23,006 nucleotides of DNA from an uncultured Collinsella sp. (GCA_900542555.1 UQNU01000039.1:1-23006); one strand, 5' to 3'; shown: positions 6,628-14,508, counted from the first letter of the stretch. Numbers and translations: made by a program. Notes: a model not told the origin generated them from the letters alone.

Positions 6628-6649
6628 CCAGCACCCCGTCAGGTGCTGG
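6628..6649 (+). promoter_or_regulatory. 8-bp hairpin between rplF and rplR
   Basis: CCAGCACC (6628-6635) pairs perfectly with GGTGCTGG (6642-6649) around a six-base loop. A five-T run occurs at 6661-6665, but 11 bases after the stem, which is too far for a standard intrinsic terminator. It may be an mRNA processing or attenuation element within the operon. Confidence 0.45.
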
Positions 6650-6677
6650 CAAGATCAACCTTTTTAGGAGTTTACGT

Positions 6678-7046
6678 ATGAACAAGCATAAGGCGAAGCT
6701 GGAAGGCCTCAAGCGTCGTCAGCGTCGTGTTCGCGGCAAGGTCTCGGGTACCTCCGAGCGTCCGCGTCTTCGCGTGACCCGTACTAACGCCAACATCTAT
6801 GCCCAGATCATCGACGACAGCAAGGGCTCCAGCCTGACGCTCGTCTCTGCCTCGACCCTCGAGGCCGAGTTCAAGGGCACCCACACCTCGAACAAGGAGG
6901 CTGCGGAGAAGGTCGGTCAGCTCGTTGGCAAGCGCGCCATCGAGGCCGGCATCACCAAGGTCGCCTTCGATCGCGGTGGCCGTATCTACCATGGCCGCGT
7001 CAAGGCCCTCGCCGACGGTGCTCGTGCCGCCGGCCTCGAGTTCTAG
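6678..7046 (+). CDS. rplR: Large-subunit ribosomal protein L18
   Basis: This 122-residue protein is of normal length. L18 works with L5 to bind 5S rRNA in the central protuberance. The basic N-terminus with RRQRRVRGKV, then SERPRLRVTRTNANIYAQIIDD and the C-terminal VAFDRGGRIYHGRVKALADGAR are hallmarks. An AGGAG site precedes the ATG. Its TAG stop (7044-7046) is part of the AGGAGG ribosome site of rpsE, so the two genes are tightly coupled. Confidence 0.98.
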   Translation: MNKHKAKLEGLKRRQRRVRGKVSGTSERPRLRVTRTNANIYAQIIDDSKGSSLTLVSASTLEAEFKGTHTSNKEAAEKVGQLVGKRAIEAGITKVAFDRGGRIYHGRVKALADGARAAGLEF

Positions 7047-7060
7047 GAGGTATGTAGCAC

Positions 7061-7585
7061 ATGGCTCGTAATCAGAAGCAGCAGCGCGAGGCCTCCGAGT
7101 TCGAGGAGCGCGTCGTTTACATCAACCGCGTGTCGAAGACCGTCAAGGGTGGTCGTCGCATGAGCCTCGTCGCTCTCGTCGTCGTTGGCGACGGCAAGGG
7201 CAACGTCGGCGTTGGCATGGGCAAGTCCGCTGAGGTGCCCATGGCCATCTCCAAGGCATCTCTCGATGCCAAGAAGAACATGTTCCACGTGCCGGTGACC
7301 GAGCAGGGCACCATCCCGCACGAGGTTCTCGGCCACTTTGGTGCCGGCCGCATCATCATCAAGCCCGCTGTCGAGGGTACCGGCGTTATCGCCGGCGGCG
7401 CTGTGCGTCCCCTCTTTGAGCTTGCTGGCATCAAGAACGTCCTGTCCAAGTCCCTCGGTACCGACAACGGCCTCAACATCATCAAGGCTGCCGTCGAGGG
7501 CCTCAAGGAGCTCTCCAGCCCTGAGGACGTCGCGGCTCGCCGTGGCCTGACGGTCTCCGAGATGTTCGTCGGTAAGGAGAACTAA
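7061..7585 (+). CDS. rpsE: Small-subunit ribosomal protein S5
   Basis: This 174-residue protein helps maintain translational fidelity together with S4. The N-terminal double-stranded RNA-binding domain includes GGRRMSLVALVVVGD, then GNVGVGMGKSAEVP (about residues 28-57). The C-terminal half contains AGGAVRPLFELAGI and the SLGTDNGLNIIKA block. AGGAGG at 7045-7050 is its ribosome site. Its own 3' end carries AAGGAG for rpmD, which starts two bases after the stop. Confidence 0.98.
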   Translation: MARNQKQQREASEFEERVVYINRVSKTVKGGRRMSLVALVVVGDGKGNVGVGMGKSAEVPMAISKASLDAKKNMFHVPVTEQGTIPHEVLGHFGAGRIIIKPAVEGTGVIAGGAVRPLFELAGIKNVLSKSLGTDNGLNIIKAAVEGLKELSSPEDVAARRGLTVSEMFVGKEN

Positions 7586-7587
7586 GC

Positions 7588-7770
7588 ATGGCTGACACCA
7601 TCAAGATCAAGCAGGTCCGCAGCACCAACGGTTGCAAGCAGGACCAGGTCCGTACTGTCCGTGCCCTCGGTCTCCACAGGATCCGCGAGGTTCGCGAGAT
7701 TGCTGACAACGAGTCCGTCCGCGGCATGATCTTCAAGGTCAAGCACCTTGTCGAGATTGTAGAGGAGTAG
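7588..7770 (+). CDS. rpmD: Large-subunit ribosomal protein L30
   Basis: This 60-residue protein is of normal length for bacterial L30. The IKIKQVRS start and the TVRALGLHRIREVREIADN block match the family. It begins two bases after rpsE, and its ribosome site lies inside the rpsE 3' end. Its own terminal GAGGAG serves rplO, which starts three bases after the stop. The packing indicates translational coupling across rpsE, rpmD and rplO. Confidence 0.97.
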   Translation: MADTIKIKQVRSTNGCKQDQVRTVRALGLHRIREVREIADNESVRGMIFKVKHLVEIVEE

Positions 7771-7773
7771 CAA

Positions 7774-8223
7774 ATGCAGCTTCACGATCTTACTCCCGCG
7801 CCCGGTTCCACCAAGAACCGCAAGCGCGTCGGCCGTGGCAATTCTTCGGGTCACGGCACCACTTCTGGCCGCGGCCAGAAGGGCCAGGGTTCCCGCTCTG
7901 GCGGCACCAAGGGTGCCGGCTTCGAGGGTGGCCAGACTCCGCTGGCTATGCGCCTGCCCAAGCTTCCGGGCTTCCGCAACCCCCGTCGTATCGAGTACAC
8001 CGCCGTTAACGTTGAGCGTCTCGAGCGTAAGTTCGAGGACGGCGCTGTGATCGACGGTGCCGCTCTTAAGGCCGCTCGCATCACCAAGAGCGAGTTCGAG
8101 CCCGTCAAGGTGCTCGGCAATGGTGAGCTCACCAAGAAGTTCACGGTCAAGGTCGACAAGGTCAGCGCTTCTGCGCAGGCCAAGATCGAGGCCGCCGGCG
8201 GAAAGGTCGAGCTGCCGTGCTAA
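7774..8223 (+). CDS. rplO: Large-subunit ribosomal protein L15
   Basis: This 149-residue protein has the Gly/Arg/Lys-rich N-terminal extension expected of L15, including GRGNSSGHGTTSGRGQKG at about residues 23-40, that threads into 23S rRNA. The C-terminal globular half follows from about residue 60. The final seven bases overlap the secY start, since the rplO TAA at 8221-8223 lies inside the secY frame. Length and position before secY are standard. Confidence 0.97.
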   Translation: MQLHDLTPAPGSTKNRKRVGRGNSSGHGTTSGRGQKGQGSRSGGTKGAGFEGGQTPLAMRLPKLPGFRNPRRIEYTAVNVERLERKFEDGAVIDGAALKAARITKSEFEPVKVLGNGELTKKFTVKVDKVSASAQAKIEAAGGKVELPC

Positions 8224-9503
8224 ATGGTCTTAAGAATGCTTTCCGCATCAAAGAATTGCGCGAAAAGATTCTTTTTACCATAGCTATGCTCGTCGTGTAC
8301 CGCATTGGTGCGCACGTTCCTGTGCCCGGCATTCCCTTCCAGGGGATGCTGGGCCTTTTCTCGACCGATAACAATTCGGTCGCCGCAGGTGCTATGGCCC
8401 TCCTGAATCTTTTCTCTGGCGGCGCGTTGAGCTATGTGTCGGTGTTTTCGCTGGGCATCATGCCTTACATCACCAGCTCGATCATCCTCCAGATGCTCCA
8501 GGCCGTCGTGCCTTCCCTGCATGAGCTTGCCCGCGAGGGCGAGGTCGGTCAGACCAAGATTACGCAGTATTCGCGTTACCTCACCCTGGCTCTGGCAATC
8601 CTCAACTCCGTGGGTTACCTCTTCCTCTTTAAGAGCTTCGGCATCAGCTTTAATGGCGCCGGCGCTCCCGAGATCATCTTCGACCTCATGATCGTCGGTA
8701 CGCTCACCGCGGGCGCCATGCTGATCATGTGGATTGGTGAGCTCATCACCCAGCGCGGTATCGGCAATGGCATGTCGCTGATCATCTTTGCGAACATCAT
8801 GGCCGGTCTGCCGCAGGCTATCTTCTCCAGCACCGAGGGCAATGCCGGTGGCATCATCACCATGGTGATCATCTGCGCCATCATCCTGCTGGTTATCCCG
8901 CTGATTGTTTTCCTTGAGCGCGGCCAGCGCCGCATCCCGGTCTCCTACGCTAAGCGCGTCGTGGGCCGTCGCATGATGGGTGGCCAGACTACCTACCTGC
9001 CCATCAAGGTCAACACCGCGGGTGTCGTGCCGATCATCTTCGCTTCGGCGCTGCTGTACTTCCCGGCTCAGATTGCCGTGTTCTTCCCCGGCATCGGCTG
9101 GATCCAGGCAGTTGCCTCTGCGCTTTCGCGCGGCTGGCTCAACTGGGTGCTTAACGTTGTCCTTATCGTGTTCTTCGCGTACTTCTACACCTCCATGGTG
9201 TTCAACCCCGATGACACAGCCGACAACCTTAAGAAGCAGGGCGGCTTTATTCCGGGCGTGCGTCCGGGTAGGGCTACCGCGGCCTACATCAAGAACGCGC
9301 TCAACAAGATCACGCTTCCCAGCGCTGTCTTTTTGGCGCTCATCGCCATCGTGCCTTCGATCATCTTCTCCTTCACGGGTAACCAGCTGATTCAGGCATT
9401 TGGCGGCACGTCCATCCTCATCATGGTCGGCGTCGTGCTCGACACGGTCGATAAGCTCGAAGGCCAGATCAAGATGTATGATTACGATGGATTCTTTAAA
9501 TAG
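8217..9503 (+). CDS. secY: Protein translocase channel subunit SecY
   Basis: This 428-residue integral membrane protein forms the Sec channel with SecE and SecG. About ten hydrophobic segments are visible, the first near residues 18-34. The two large cytoplasmic loops that contact SecA or the ribosome are recognisable by RRIPVSYAKR and by IPGVRPGRAT (Arg349 equals the functionally critical C5-loop arginine). The start is GTG at 8217, overlapping rplO by seven bases; it gives MLNGLKNAFRIKELR, matching family N-termini. An ATG at 8224 is in another frame. Translation is therefore probably coupled to rplO. Confidence 0.97.
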   Translation: MLNGLKNAFRIKELREKILFTIAMLVVYRIGAHVPVPGIPFQGMLGLFSTDNNSVAAGAMALLNLFSGGALSYVSVFSLGIMPYITSSIILQMLQAVVPSLHELAREGEVGQTKITQYSRYLTLALAILNSVGYLFLFKSFGISFNGAGAPEIIFDLMIVGTLTAGAMLIMWIGELITQRGIGNGMSLIIFANIMAGLPQAIFSSTEGNAGGIITMVIICAIILLVIPLIVFLERGQRRIPVSYAKRVVGRRMMGGQTTYLPIKVNTAGVVPIIFASALLYFPAQIAVFFPGIGWIQAVASALSRGWLNWVLNVVLIVFFAYFYTSMVFNPDDTADNLKKQGGFIPGVRPGRATAAYIKNALNKITLPSAVFLALIAIVPSIIFSFTGNQLIQAFGGTSILIMVGVVLDTVDKLEGQIKMYDYDGFFK

Positions 9504-9521
9504 GCTAGAGGAGGATTGCTC

Positions 9522-10148
9522 ATGAACCTCGTATTGCTCGGAGCTCCGGGTGCCGGTAAGGGCACCGTCGCACAGGAGCTCGTCGCCGAGTTTGGCGTCG
9601 CCCATATTTCCACGGGCGACCTGCTGCGTGCTGCCGTCAAGGGTGGCACCGAGCTTGGTATTCAGGCTAAGAAGTACATGGACGCTGGCGAGCTCGTTCC
9701 CGACCAGCTCGTGATCGACCTTGTCAAGGAGCGCCTTGCCGCCGATGACGCCCAGCAGGGCTTCATCCTCGACGGCTTCCCGCGCAACACCGCCCAGGCC
9801 GTGACGCTCGATTCCGAGCTCTCCGCCATGGGTCACGAGATCGACTGCGCCCTTCTGGTCGATGTGGCCCCCGAGGTCATTATCGATCGTCTGTCTTCGC
9901 GTCGCACCTGCCGCGCCTGCGGTTACACCGGCACCGCTGCCGATGCTACCTGCCCCAAGTGTGGCGGCGAGATGTATCAGCGCGACGACGACAAGCCCGA
10001 GACCATCAAGAACCGTCTCGACGTCTACGAGAAGTCCACGAGCCCGCTCGTCGACTACTATCGTGGCCAGGGTCTGCTCAAGTCGGTCAACGGTGACCAG
10101 GCTCGCGAGACCGTGTACGGGGATGTCAAAGAGGCTCTCGGTCTATGA
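9522..10148 (+). CDS. adk: Adenylate kinase with zinc-type LID
   Basis: This 208-residue enzyme catalyses ATP + AMP to 2 ADP. The P-loop is GAPGAGKGT at residues 7-15, followed by TGDLLRAAV and the LDGFPRN element (83-89). The LID domain carries Cys130, Cys133, Cys144 and Cys147 in CRAC and CPKC, the zinc-binding form usual in Gram-positives. ATG 9522 is chosen because GAGGAGG at 9508-9514 is well spaced and the product begins MNLVLLGAPG; a TTG six bases upstream is less likely. Its stop overlaps the map start by four bases (ATGA). Confidence 0.97.
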   Translation: MNLVLLGAPGAGKGTVAQELVAEFGVAHISTGDLLRAAVKGGTELGIQAKKYMDAGELVPDQLVIDLVKERLAADDAQQGFILDGFPRNTAQAVTLDSELSAMGHEIDCALLVDVAPEVIIDRLSSRRTCRACGYTGTAADATCPKCGGEMYQRDDDKPETIKNRLDVYEKSTSPLVDYYRGQGLLKSVNGDQARETVYGDVKEALGL

Positions 10149-10933
10149 TCAAGATTAAGTCTGCAACGCAAATCGAGCAGATGAAGAAGGCAGGAGCGCT
10201 ATCTAAGATGGCGCTCCGCCACGTTGGAGCCATGGTGCGTCCCGGCGTTTCCACCTTTGAGCTCGATCAGCTCGCGGAGCAGATTATCCGCATGCATGGC
10301 GGCACCCCGGCCTTTAAGGGCTACGGCGGGTTCCCGGGGACCATATGCGCATCGATCAACGATGCCGTGGTCCACGGTATTCCCAATCCCGACATGATCC
10401 TGCGCGATGGCGATATCATCTCCATCGATACGGGAGCCGTTGTCGACGGTTGGGTCGGCGATAACGCATGGACGTTTTTCGTCGGCACCCCCACGCCCGA
10501 AGCCAAGGCTTTGTGCGAGGTCACGCGCGATTGCCTTAAGGCTGCCATCGAGCAGGCTGTTCCCGGTAACCATATCGGGGACGTCGGTTATGCCGTTCAG
10601 TCCCTCGCCGAGTCTCACGGTTACGGCGTGCTTCGTGATTATGTTGGCCATGGCATTGGCCGCGTGATGCACGAGGACCCCAACGTTCCTAACTATGGAA
10701 AGAAGGGGAGGGGCGTTCGCCTCCAGGCTGGCATGGTCATTGCCATCGAGCCGATGGTTACGATGGGTTCCAACCATGTGAGCACGGGCTCCGACGGTTG
10801 GATTGTTACGACCAACGACCACCTGCCCGCCGCGCACTACGAGAACACCGTCGCTATTACCAATGACGGTCCGGTGATTCTGACCACGGATGCCCAAGGT
10901 GCTTGGTGTTCGCTCCAAGGCGGAGAAATGTAA
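10145..10933 (+). CDS. map: Type I methionine aminopeptidase
   Basis: This 262-residue enzyme removes the initiator Met from nascent proteins. All five metal ligands are visible: Asp95 (SIDTGA), Asp106 (VGDNAW), His169 (GHGIG), Glu202 (IEPM) and Glu233 (HYENT). His77 in VVHGIP is the substrate-binding histidine. Length is that of a bare type Ia enzyme without an N-terminal zinc extension. It overlaps adk by four bases, so the pair is translationally coupled. A 104-bp spacer with a candidate promoter separates it from infA. Confidence 0.97.
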   Translation: MIKIKSATQIEQMKKAGALSKMALRHVGAMVRPGVSTFELDQLAEQIIRMHGGTPAFKGYGGFPGTICASINDAVVHGIPNPDMILRDGDIISIDTGAVVDGWVGDNAWTFFVGTPTPEAKALCEVTRDCLKAAIEQAVPGNHIGDVGYAVQSLAESHGYGVLRDYVGHGIGRVMHEDPNVPNYGKKGRGVRLQAGMVIAIEPMVTMGSNHVSTGSDGWIVTTNDHLPAAHYENTVAITNDGPVILTTDAQGAWCSLQGGEM

Positions 10934-10969
10934 CAAGTTCCACTTAGTTATGGAGCCATTACGAAGTTA

Positions 10970-10998
10970 TTACGATGCGTGCATACGTGTTGTAGAAT
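10970..10998 (+). promoter_or_regulatory. Candidate internal promoter upstream of infA
   Basis: TTACGA at 10970-10975 and TAGAAT at 10993-10998 are separated by 17 bases. The -10 is a good match and the -35 is weak. The sequence ATTACGA occurs twice (10958-10964 and 10969-10975), 11 bases apart, so one face of the helix would show two identical half-sites overlapping the -35. The spacer is much more AT-rich than its surroundings. Confidence 0.5.
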
Positions 10999-11037
10999 AC
11001 TCAATCGCTGTCGTTTTCTAGAGAAAGATGATTGCTT

Positions 11038-11256
11038 GTGAAGAAGGAAGACGCAATTGAGCTCGAGGGTACGGTAAAGGAACCGTTGCCCAACGCCATG
11101 TTTAAGGTCGAGCTCGAGAACGGTCATTCGGTTCTGTGCAACATTTCTGGCAAGATCCGAATGAATTACATCCGTATTCTCCCCGGTGACAGGGTTGTCG
11201 TGGAGCTTTCCCCGTACGACCTGACCCGCGGCCGCATCACCTATCGCTACAAATAG
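11038..11256 (+). CDS. infA: Translation initiation factor IF-1
   Basis: This 72-residue OB-fold protein occupies the 30S A site during initiation. The family blocks LPNAMFKVELENGH, ISGKIRMNYIRILPGDRV and VELSPYDLTRGRITYRYK are intact. GTG at 11038 gives a KKEDAIELEG N-terminus and the canonical 72 residues; a TTG two codons upstream (11032) is an alternative. The ribosome site is poor (GAGAAAG at about 11021-11027), so the exact start is uncertain. The location between map and rpmJ is standard. Confidence 0.95.
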   Translation: MKKEDAIELEGTVKEPLPNAMFKVELENGHSVLCNISGKIRMNYIRILPGDRVVVELSPYDLTRGRITYRYK

Positions 11257-11280
11257 CGGCACGCATACACGCACTCCATT

Positions 11281-11314
11281 TCCGACTGCAGGCTTAGCTC
11301 AACCTACGGTCGGA
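11281..11314 (+). promoter_or_regulatory. Imperfect 12-bp hairpin between infA and rpmJ
   Basis: Bases 11281-11292 can pair with 11303-11314, with one mismatch and one G-U, around a ten-base loop. A second, shorter stem (CCAGCC 11328-11333 with GGCTGG 11352-11357) follows. No U-tract comes after either. The 150-bp infA-rpmJ spacer is unusually long for this operon and contains nothing else I can name. Confidence 0.4.
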
Positions 11315-11406
11315 TTGTGTGTGAAGACCAGCCATAGTTTTAAACGCCTGCGGCTGGGCGAGTAGATAGTAGGGAAGTAGTTTGAGCGCTACCGAAAGGA
11401 AGAACG

Positions 11407-11520
11407 ATGAAGGTACGTCCTTCGGTCAAGAAGATGTGCGATAAGTGCAAAATCATTAGGCGCCATGGCAAGGTCCTCGTCATTTGCGAGAACCCCCGTC
11501 ATAAGCAGCGTCAGGGTTAA
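11407..11520 (+). CDS. rpmJ: Large-subunit ribosomal protein L36, zinc form
   Basis: This is a 37-residue protein of exactly the usual L36 length, beginning MKVRPSVKKMCDKCK. The zinc ligands are Cys11, Cys14, Cys27 and His32. GAAAGGAAG lies just before the ATG at 11407. It sits between infA and rpsM, the standard position. It is short enough to be missed by ORF callers with a 60-residue cut-off. Confidence 0.97.
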   Translation: MKVRPSVKKMCDKCKIIRRHGKVLVICENPRHKQRQG

Positions 11521-11534
11521 GAGAGGAGACTACG

Positions 11535-11909
11535 TTGGCCCGTATTAATGGTGTCGACCTCCCGCGTGAGAAGCGCGTTGAGATCGGTCTGACCTACATT
11601 TACGGCATCGGCCGCACCACTGCGACGAAGATTTGCGTCGAGTGCAACGTTAACGTGGATACGCGCGTTAAGGACCTCACCGAGGATGAGGTTAACGCCA
11701 TCCGCGATTATATCGATAAGAACCAGATCATGGTTGAGGGCGACCTCCGCCGTGAGCGCAACCAGAACGTCAAGCGCCTTATGGACATCGGCTGCAACCG
11801 CGGCCTTCGTCACCGCAAGGGCCTCCCGGTCCGCGGCCAGCGCACCCACACTAACGCTCGTACCCGCAAGGGCCCGAAGCGTCAGATCGGTGCTAAGAAG
11901 AAGAAATAA
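11535..11909 (+). CDS. rpsM: Small-subunit ribosomal protein S13
   Basis: This 124-residue protein sits in the 30S head and contacts the P-site tRNA and the B1 bridge. Visible hallmarks are ARINGVDLPREKRVEIGLTY, the YGIGR helix-turn element, GCNRGLRHRKGLPVRGQRT, and the basic tail ending in KKKK. The start is TTG at 11535; AGAGGAG at 11522-11528 lies six bases upstream, and no ATG is available without losing the conserved N-terminus. Confidence 0.97.
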   Translation: MARINGVDLPREKRVEIGLTYIYGIGRTTATKICVECNVNVDTRVKDLTEDEVNAIRDYIDKNQIMVEGDLRRERNQNVKRLMDIGCNRGLRHRKGLPVRGQRTHTNARTRKGPKRQIGAKKKK

Positions 11910-11923
11910 GGAGCGCTAGATAG

Positions 11924-12328
11924 ATGGCTACTGCTAAGAAGAACGTTCGCGCTGCCCGTCTGAAGCGCGCGGACCGTAAGAACATTTCCGTGGGCCAGGC
12001 TCACATTCGTTCTACGTTCAACAACACGATCGTTTCGATCACCGATCCCCAGGGCAACGTCATTTCCTGGAAGTCGGCTGGCCAGGTGGGCTTCAAGGGC
12101 TCCCGTAAGTCCACGCCGTTCGCTGCCCAGATGGCTGCCGAGGCTGCTGCCAAGCAGGCCATGGAGCACGGTATGAAGAAGGTTTCCGTCTTCGTCAAGG
12201 GCCCCGGCTCCGGTCGTGAGACCGCCATCCGCTCCCTCCAGGCTGCTGGCCTCGAGGTCTCGAGCATCCAGGACAAGACCCCCATTCCGCACAACGGCTG
12301 CCGCCCCAAGAAGCGTCGCCGCGTGTAA
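11924..12328 (+). CDS. rpsK: Small-subunit ribosomal protein S11
   Basis: This 134-residue protein lines the 30S platform near the mRNA exit. Hallmarks include HIRSTFNNTIVSITD, SWKSAGQVGFKGSRKSTPFAA, VFVKGPGSGRETAIRSL and the closing PIPHNGCRPKKRRRV. AAGGAG overlapping the rpsM stop serves as its ribosome site. It follows rpsM by 14 bases and precedes rpsD by 19. Confidence 0.98.
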   Translation: MATAKKNVRAARLKRADRKNISVGQAHIRSTFNNTIVSITDPQGNVISWKSAGQVGFKGSRKSTPFAAQMAAEAAAKQAMEHGMKKVSVFVKGPGSGRETAIRSLQAAGLEVSSIQDKTPIPHNGCRPKKRRRV

Positions 12329-12347
12329 CTGAAAGGATCGTATCAAT

Positions 12348-12944
12348 ATGGCAATCGACAGGACTCCTGTTCTTAAGCGCTGCCGTCAGCTCGGGATCGA
12401 TCCCGCTGAGCTCGGTTACAGCAGCAAGAAGGAATCTATCCGTCAGCCCAAGCGCCGTCGCAAGGAATCTGAGTACGGCATGCAGCTGCGCGAGAAGCAG
12501 AAGGTCAAGTTCATCTATGGCGTTCTGGAGAAGCAGTTCCACGGCTACTTCAACAAGGCCCGTAAGATGAACGGCGTCACCGGTGAGAACCTCATGATCA
12601 TTCTTGAGTCTCGCCTCGACAACGTTGTCTTCCGTCTTGGCTTCGCCCGCACCCGCAAAGAGGCTCGTCAGTCCGTCCGTCACGGTCACTTCACCGTGAA
12701 CGGCAAGCGCGTGGACATCCCGTCCTACCGCGTCAAGGCCGGCGACGTCGTCGCTGTCGGCGAGAAGTTCCGTGACCTCCTCCCCATCAAGGAGGCCCTG
12801 ATTTCCTCCGAGCGCTTTGAGGTCCCTGGCTGGCTCGAGGTCGATATCGAGAAGCTGTCTGGTAACGTGCTCGCTCTGCCGACGCGTGAGCAGATCAGCG
12901 GTGATATCAACGAGCAGCTCATCGTCGAGCTCTACTCTAAGTAG
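12348..12944 (+). CDS. rpsD: Small-subunit ribosomal protein S4, zinc-free form
   Basis: This 198-residue protein nucleates 30S assembly and, with S5, controls accuracy. The N-terminal domain has only one cysteine (Cys12), so the four-Cys zinc site of C+ forms is absent. The S4 RNA-binding domain begins around residue 88 with SRLDNVVFRLGFA, and RQSVRHGHFTVNGKRV follows. The position between rpsK and rpoA is standard. AAAGGA lies before the ATG. Confidence 0.97.
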   Translation: MAIDRTPVLKRCRQLGIDPAELGYSSKKESIRQPKRRRKESEYGMQLREKQKVKFIYGVLEKQFHGYFNKARKMNGVTGENLMIILESRLDNVVFRLGFARTRKEARQSVRHGHFTVNGKRVDIPSYRVKAGDVVAVGEKFRDLLPIKEALISSERFEVPGWLEVDIEKLSGNVLALPTREQISGDINEQLIVELYSK

Positions 12945-12976
12945 TCCATCCGGGCTGCTGAGGCTGGAGGTAATAC

Positions 12977-13918
12977 ATGTCAGAATTCATTAGGCCTCAG
13001 GTTCAGGTCGAAGAGATCAACGAGACGTCTGCTCGTGTCTCCGTCGAGCCGCTCGAGCGTGGTTACGGCGATACGCTGGGTAACTCCCTTCGTCGCGTTC
13101 TTCTGTCCTCGCTCGAGGGTGCCGCCGTCGAGGCTATTCAGATCGATGGTGCGCAGCACGAGTTCATGACCATCCCTAACATGGTCGAGGATGTCACCGA
13201 CATCGTCCTGAATGTCAAGGGTCTTGTCTTCAGGGCTCTCGGCACGACCGACGAGGCGACCGCCACCATCTCGGTTGTCGGCCCCTGCGAGGTCACCGGT
13301 GCGGACTTCTTTATTCCGTCCGAGTTTGAGCTGGTCAACCCCGAGCAGCACATTGCTACGCTCACCGAGGGTGGCTATCTCACCATGAGCATGCGCATCG
13401 GCTATGGCCGCGGCTATGTTTCTGGCGAGGCTAACAAGCGTGACAACGATCCCATCGGTGTGATCCACGTCGACTCGCTGTACTCGCCGGTGTCCCGTTG
13501 CGCCAAGCTCGTTGAGGCTTGCCGTGTCGGCCAGCATACCGACTACGACCGCCTTGTCCTCGAGATCGAGACCAACGGTTCCATCGCCCCGCGCGACGCC
13601 GTGGTCCAGGCTGCCAATATCATCAACCAGCATATGGCCGCCTTTATGAACCTTGCCGAGACCCCCGAGGTCGAGGAGGAGGCTTCGATCTTCGCTCCCG
13701 AGGTCACCAACGACAACGCCGAGCTGGACAAGCAGATCGAGGATCTGGACCTTTCCGTCCGTTCCTACAACTGCCTTAAGCGCGCCAGCATTCACTCGGT
13801 CCGTCAGCTCGTTGAGTTCTCGGAGAATGATCTGCTCAACATCCGTAACTTCGGTGTTAAGTCGATCGAGGAAGTGAAGGACAAGCTTGAGTCCATGGGC
13901 CTGAGCCTGAAGGCTTAA
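12977..13918 (+). CDS. rpoA: RNA polymerase alpha subunit
   Basis: This 313-residue protein has an N-terminal assembly domain with LERGYGDTLGNSLRRVLLSS at residues 26-45, an acidic linker around 229-248 (EVEEEASIFAPEV), and a C-terminal domain from about residue 250. The DNA- and activator-contacting residues of the C-terminal domain are kept: Arg262, Asn265, Gly293, Lys295 and Ser296 align with E. coli Arg265, Asn268, Gly296, Lys298 and Ser299. GGAGG lies before the ATG at 12977. It is cotranscribed with rpsD (32-bp gap) and rplQ (30-bp gap). Confidence 0.98.
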   Translation: MSEFIRPQVQVEEINETSARVSVEPLERGYGDTLGNSLRRVLLSSLEGAAVEAIQIDGAQHEFMTIPNMVEDVTDIVLNVKGLVFRALGTTDEATATISVVGPCEVTGADFFIPSEFELVNPEQHIATLTEGGYLTMSMRIGYGRGYVSGEANKRDNDPIGVIHVDSLYSPVSRCAKLVEACRVGQHTDYDRLVLEIETNGSIAPRDAVVQAANIINQHMAAFMNLAETPEVEEEASIFAPEVTNDNAELDKQIEDLDLSVRSYNCLKRASIHSVRQLVEFSENDLLNIRNFGVKSIEEVKDKLESMGLSLKA

Positions 13919-13948
13919 TGCTTCGCATATTTGAGGAGAAACTAGACC

Positions 13949-14416
13949 ATGCGTCACAACGTTAAGAAGGGCCTGAAGCTCGGCACCGATGCGAGCCACA
14001 CCAAGGCCATGAAGAAGAGCCTTGCTAAGGCCCTCTTCGAGAACGACCGCATCAAGACCACCGAGACCCGCGCTAAGGCGCTGCGTTCGGTCGTCGATCC
14101 GATCATCACCTGGGCCAAGAAGGGCGACCTGCACTCTCGTCGTCTGGCTATCGCCAAGCTCGGCGATAAGCAGCTCGTTGCCGAGATCTTCGACAAGGCT
14201 GCTCAGGGCATGTGGCAGGACCGCAACGGCGGTTATACCCGCATCATGAAGCTCGGCAACCGCAAGGGCGACAACGCTCCCATCGTTATCATGGAGCTCG
14301 TCACCGAGCCTTGCACGCCTAAGGCCAAGAAGGCTGCTCCGGCCCCCAAGAAGGCCGCTGCTCCCAAGAAGGTCGAGGCTGTCGAGGAGGCTCCTGCTGA
14401 GGAGACCGCTGAGTAG
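13949..14416 (+). CDS. rplQ: Large-subunit ribosomal protein L17 with Ala/Lys/Glu tail
   Basis: This 155-residue protein has the conserved L17 core in its first 120 or so residues (LGTDASHTKAMKKSLAKALF, TTETRAKALR, GGYTRIMKLGNRKGD). L17 lies near the peptide exit. After the core comes a low-complexity tail of about 35 residues rich in Ala, Lys, Pro and Glu, switching from basic to acidic. Such tails are common on actinobacterial ribosomal proteins. GAGGAG lies upstream. A strong terminator 27 bases after the stop ends the operon. Confidence 0.97.
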   Translation: MRHNVKKGLKLGTDASHTKAMKKSLAKALFENDRIKTTETRAKALRSVVDPIITWAKKGDLHSRRLAIAKLGDKQLVAEIFDKAAQGMWQDRNGGYTRIMKLGNRKGDNAPIVIMELVTEPCTPKAKKAAPAPKKAAAPKKVEAVEEAPAEETAE

Positions 14417-14442
14417 ACATTCCGTCTGCATAGGCTATATTC

Positions 14443-14473
14443 GAGGGGTACGTTCGCGTACCCCTCTTTTTTT
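14443..14473 (+). terminator. Intrinsic terminator of the ribosomal operon
   Basis: A perfect 10-bp stem (14443-14452 with 14457-14466) with a TTCG loop is followed by seven T residues (14467-14473). It lies 27 bases after rplQ and 36 bases before truA. It is a textbook rho-independent terminator. Confidence 0.95.
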
Positions 14474-14508
14474 GTCGCGATACCGTTACTTGTTTGTTGG
14501 GAGCGCCC

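Noticed and set aside
11281..11345. tRNA-like text (GGCTTAGCTCAA) in the infA-rpmJ spacer
   Set aside because: It resembles a D-arm, but no anticodon arm, T-loop or acceptor pairing can be built around it.
12980..14431. A 483-codon minus-strand open frame across rpoA and rplQ, and a similar one at 8220-9836 across secY
   Set aside because: Leu/Asp/His-rich shadow translations opposite highly expressed genes.
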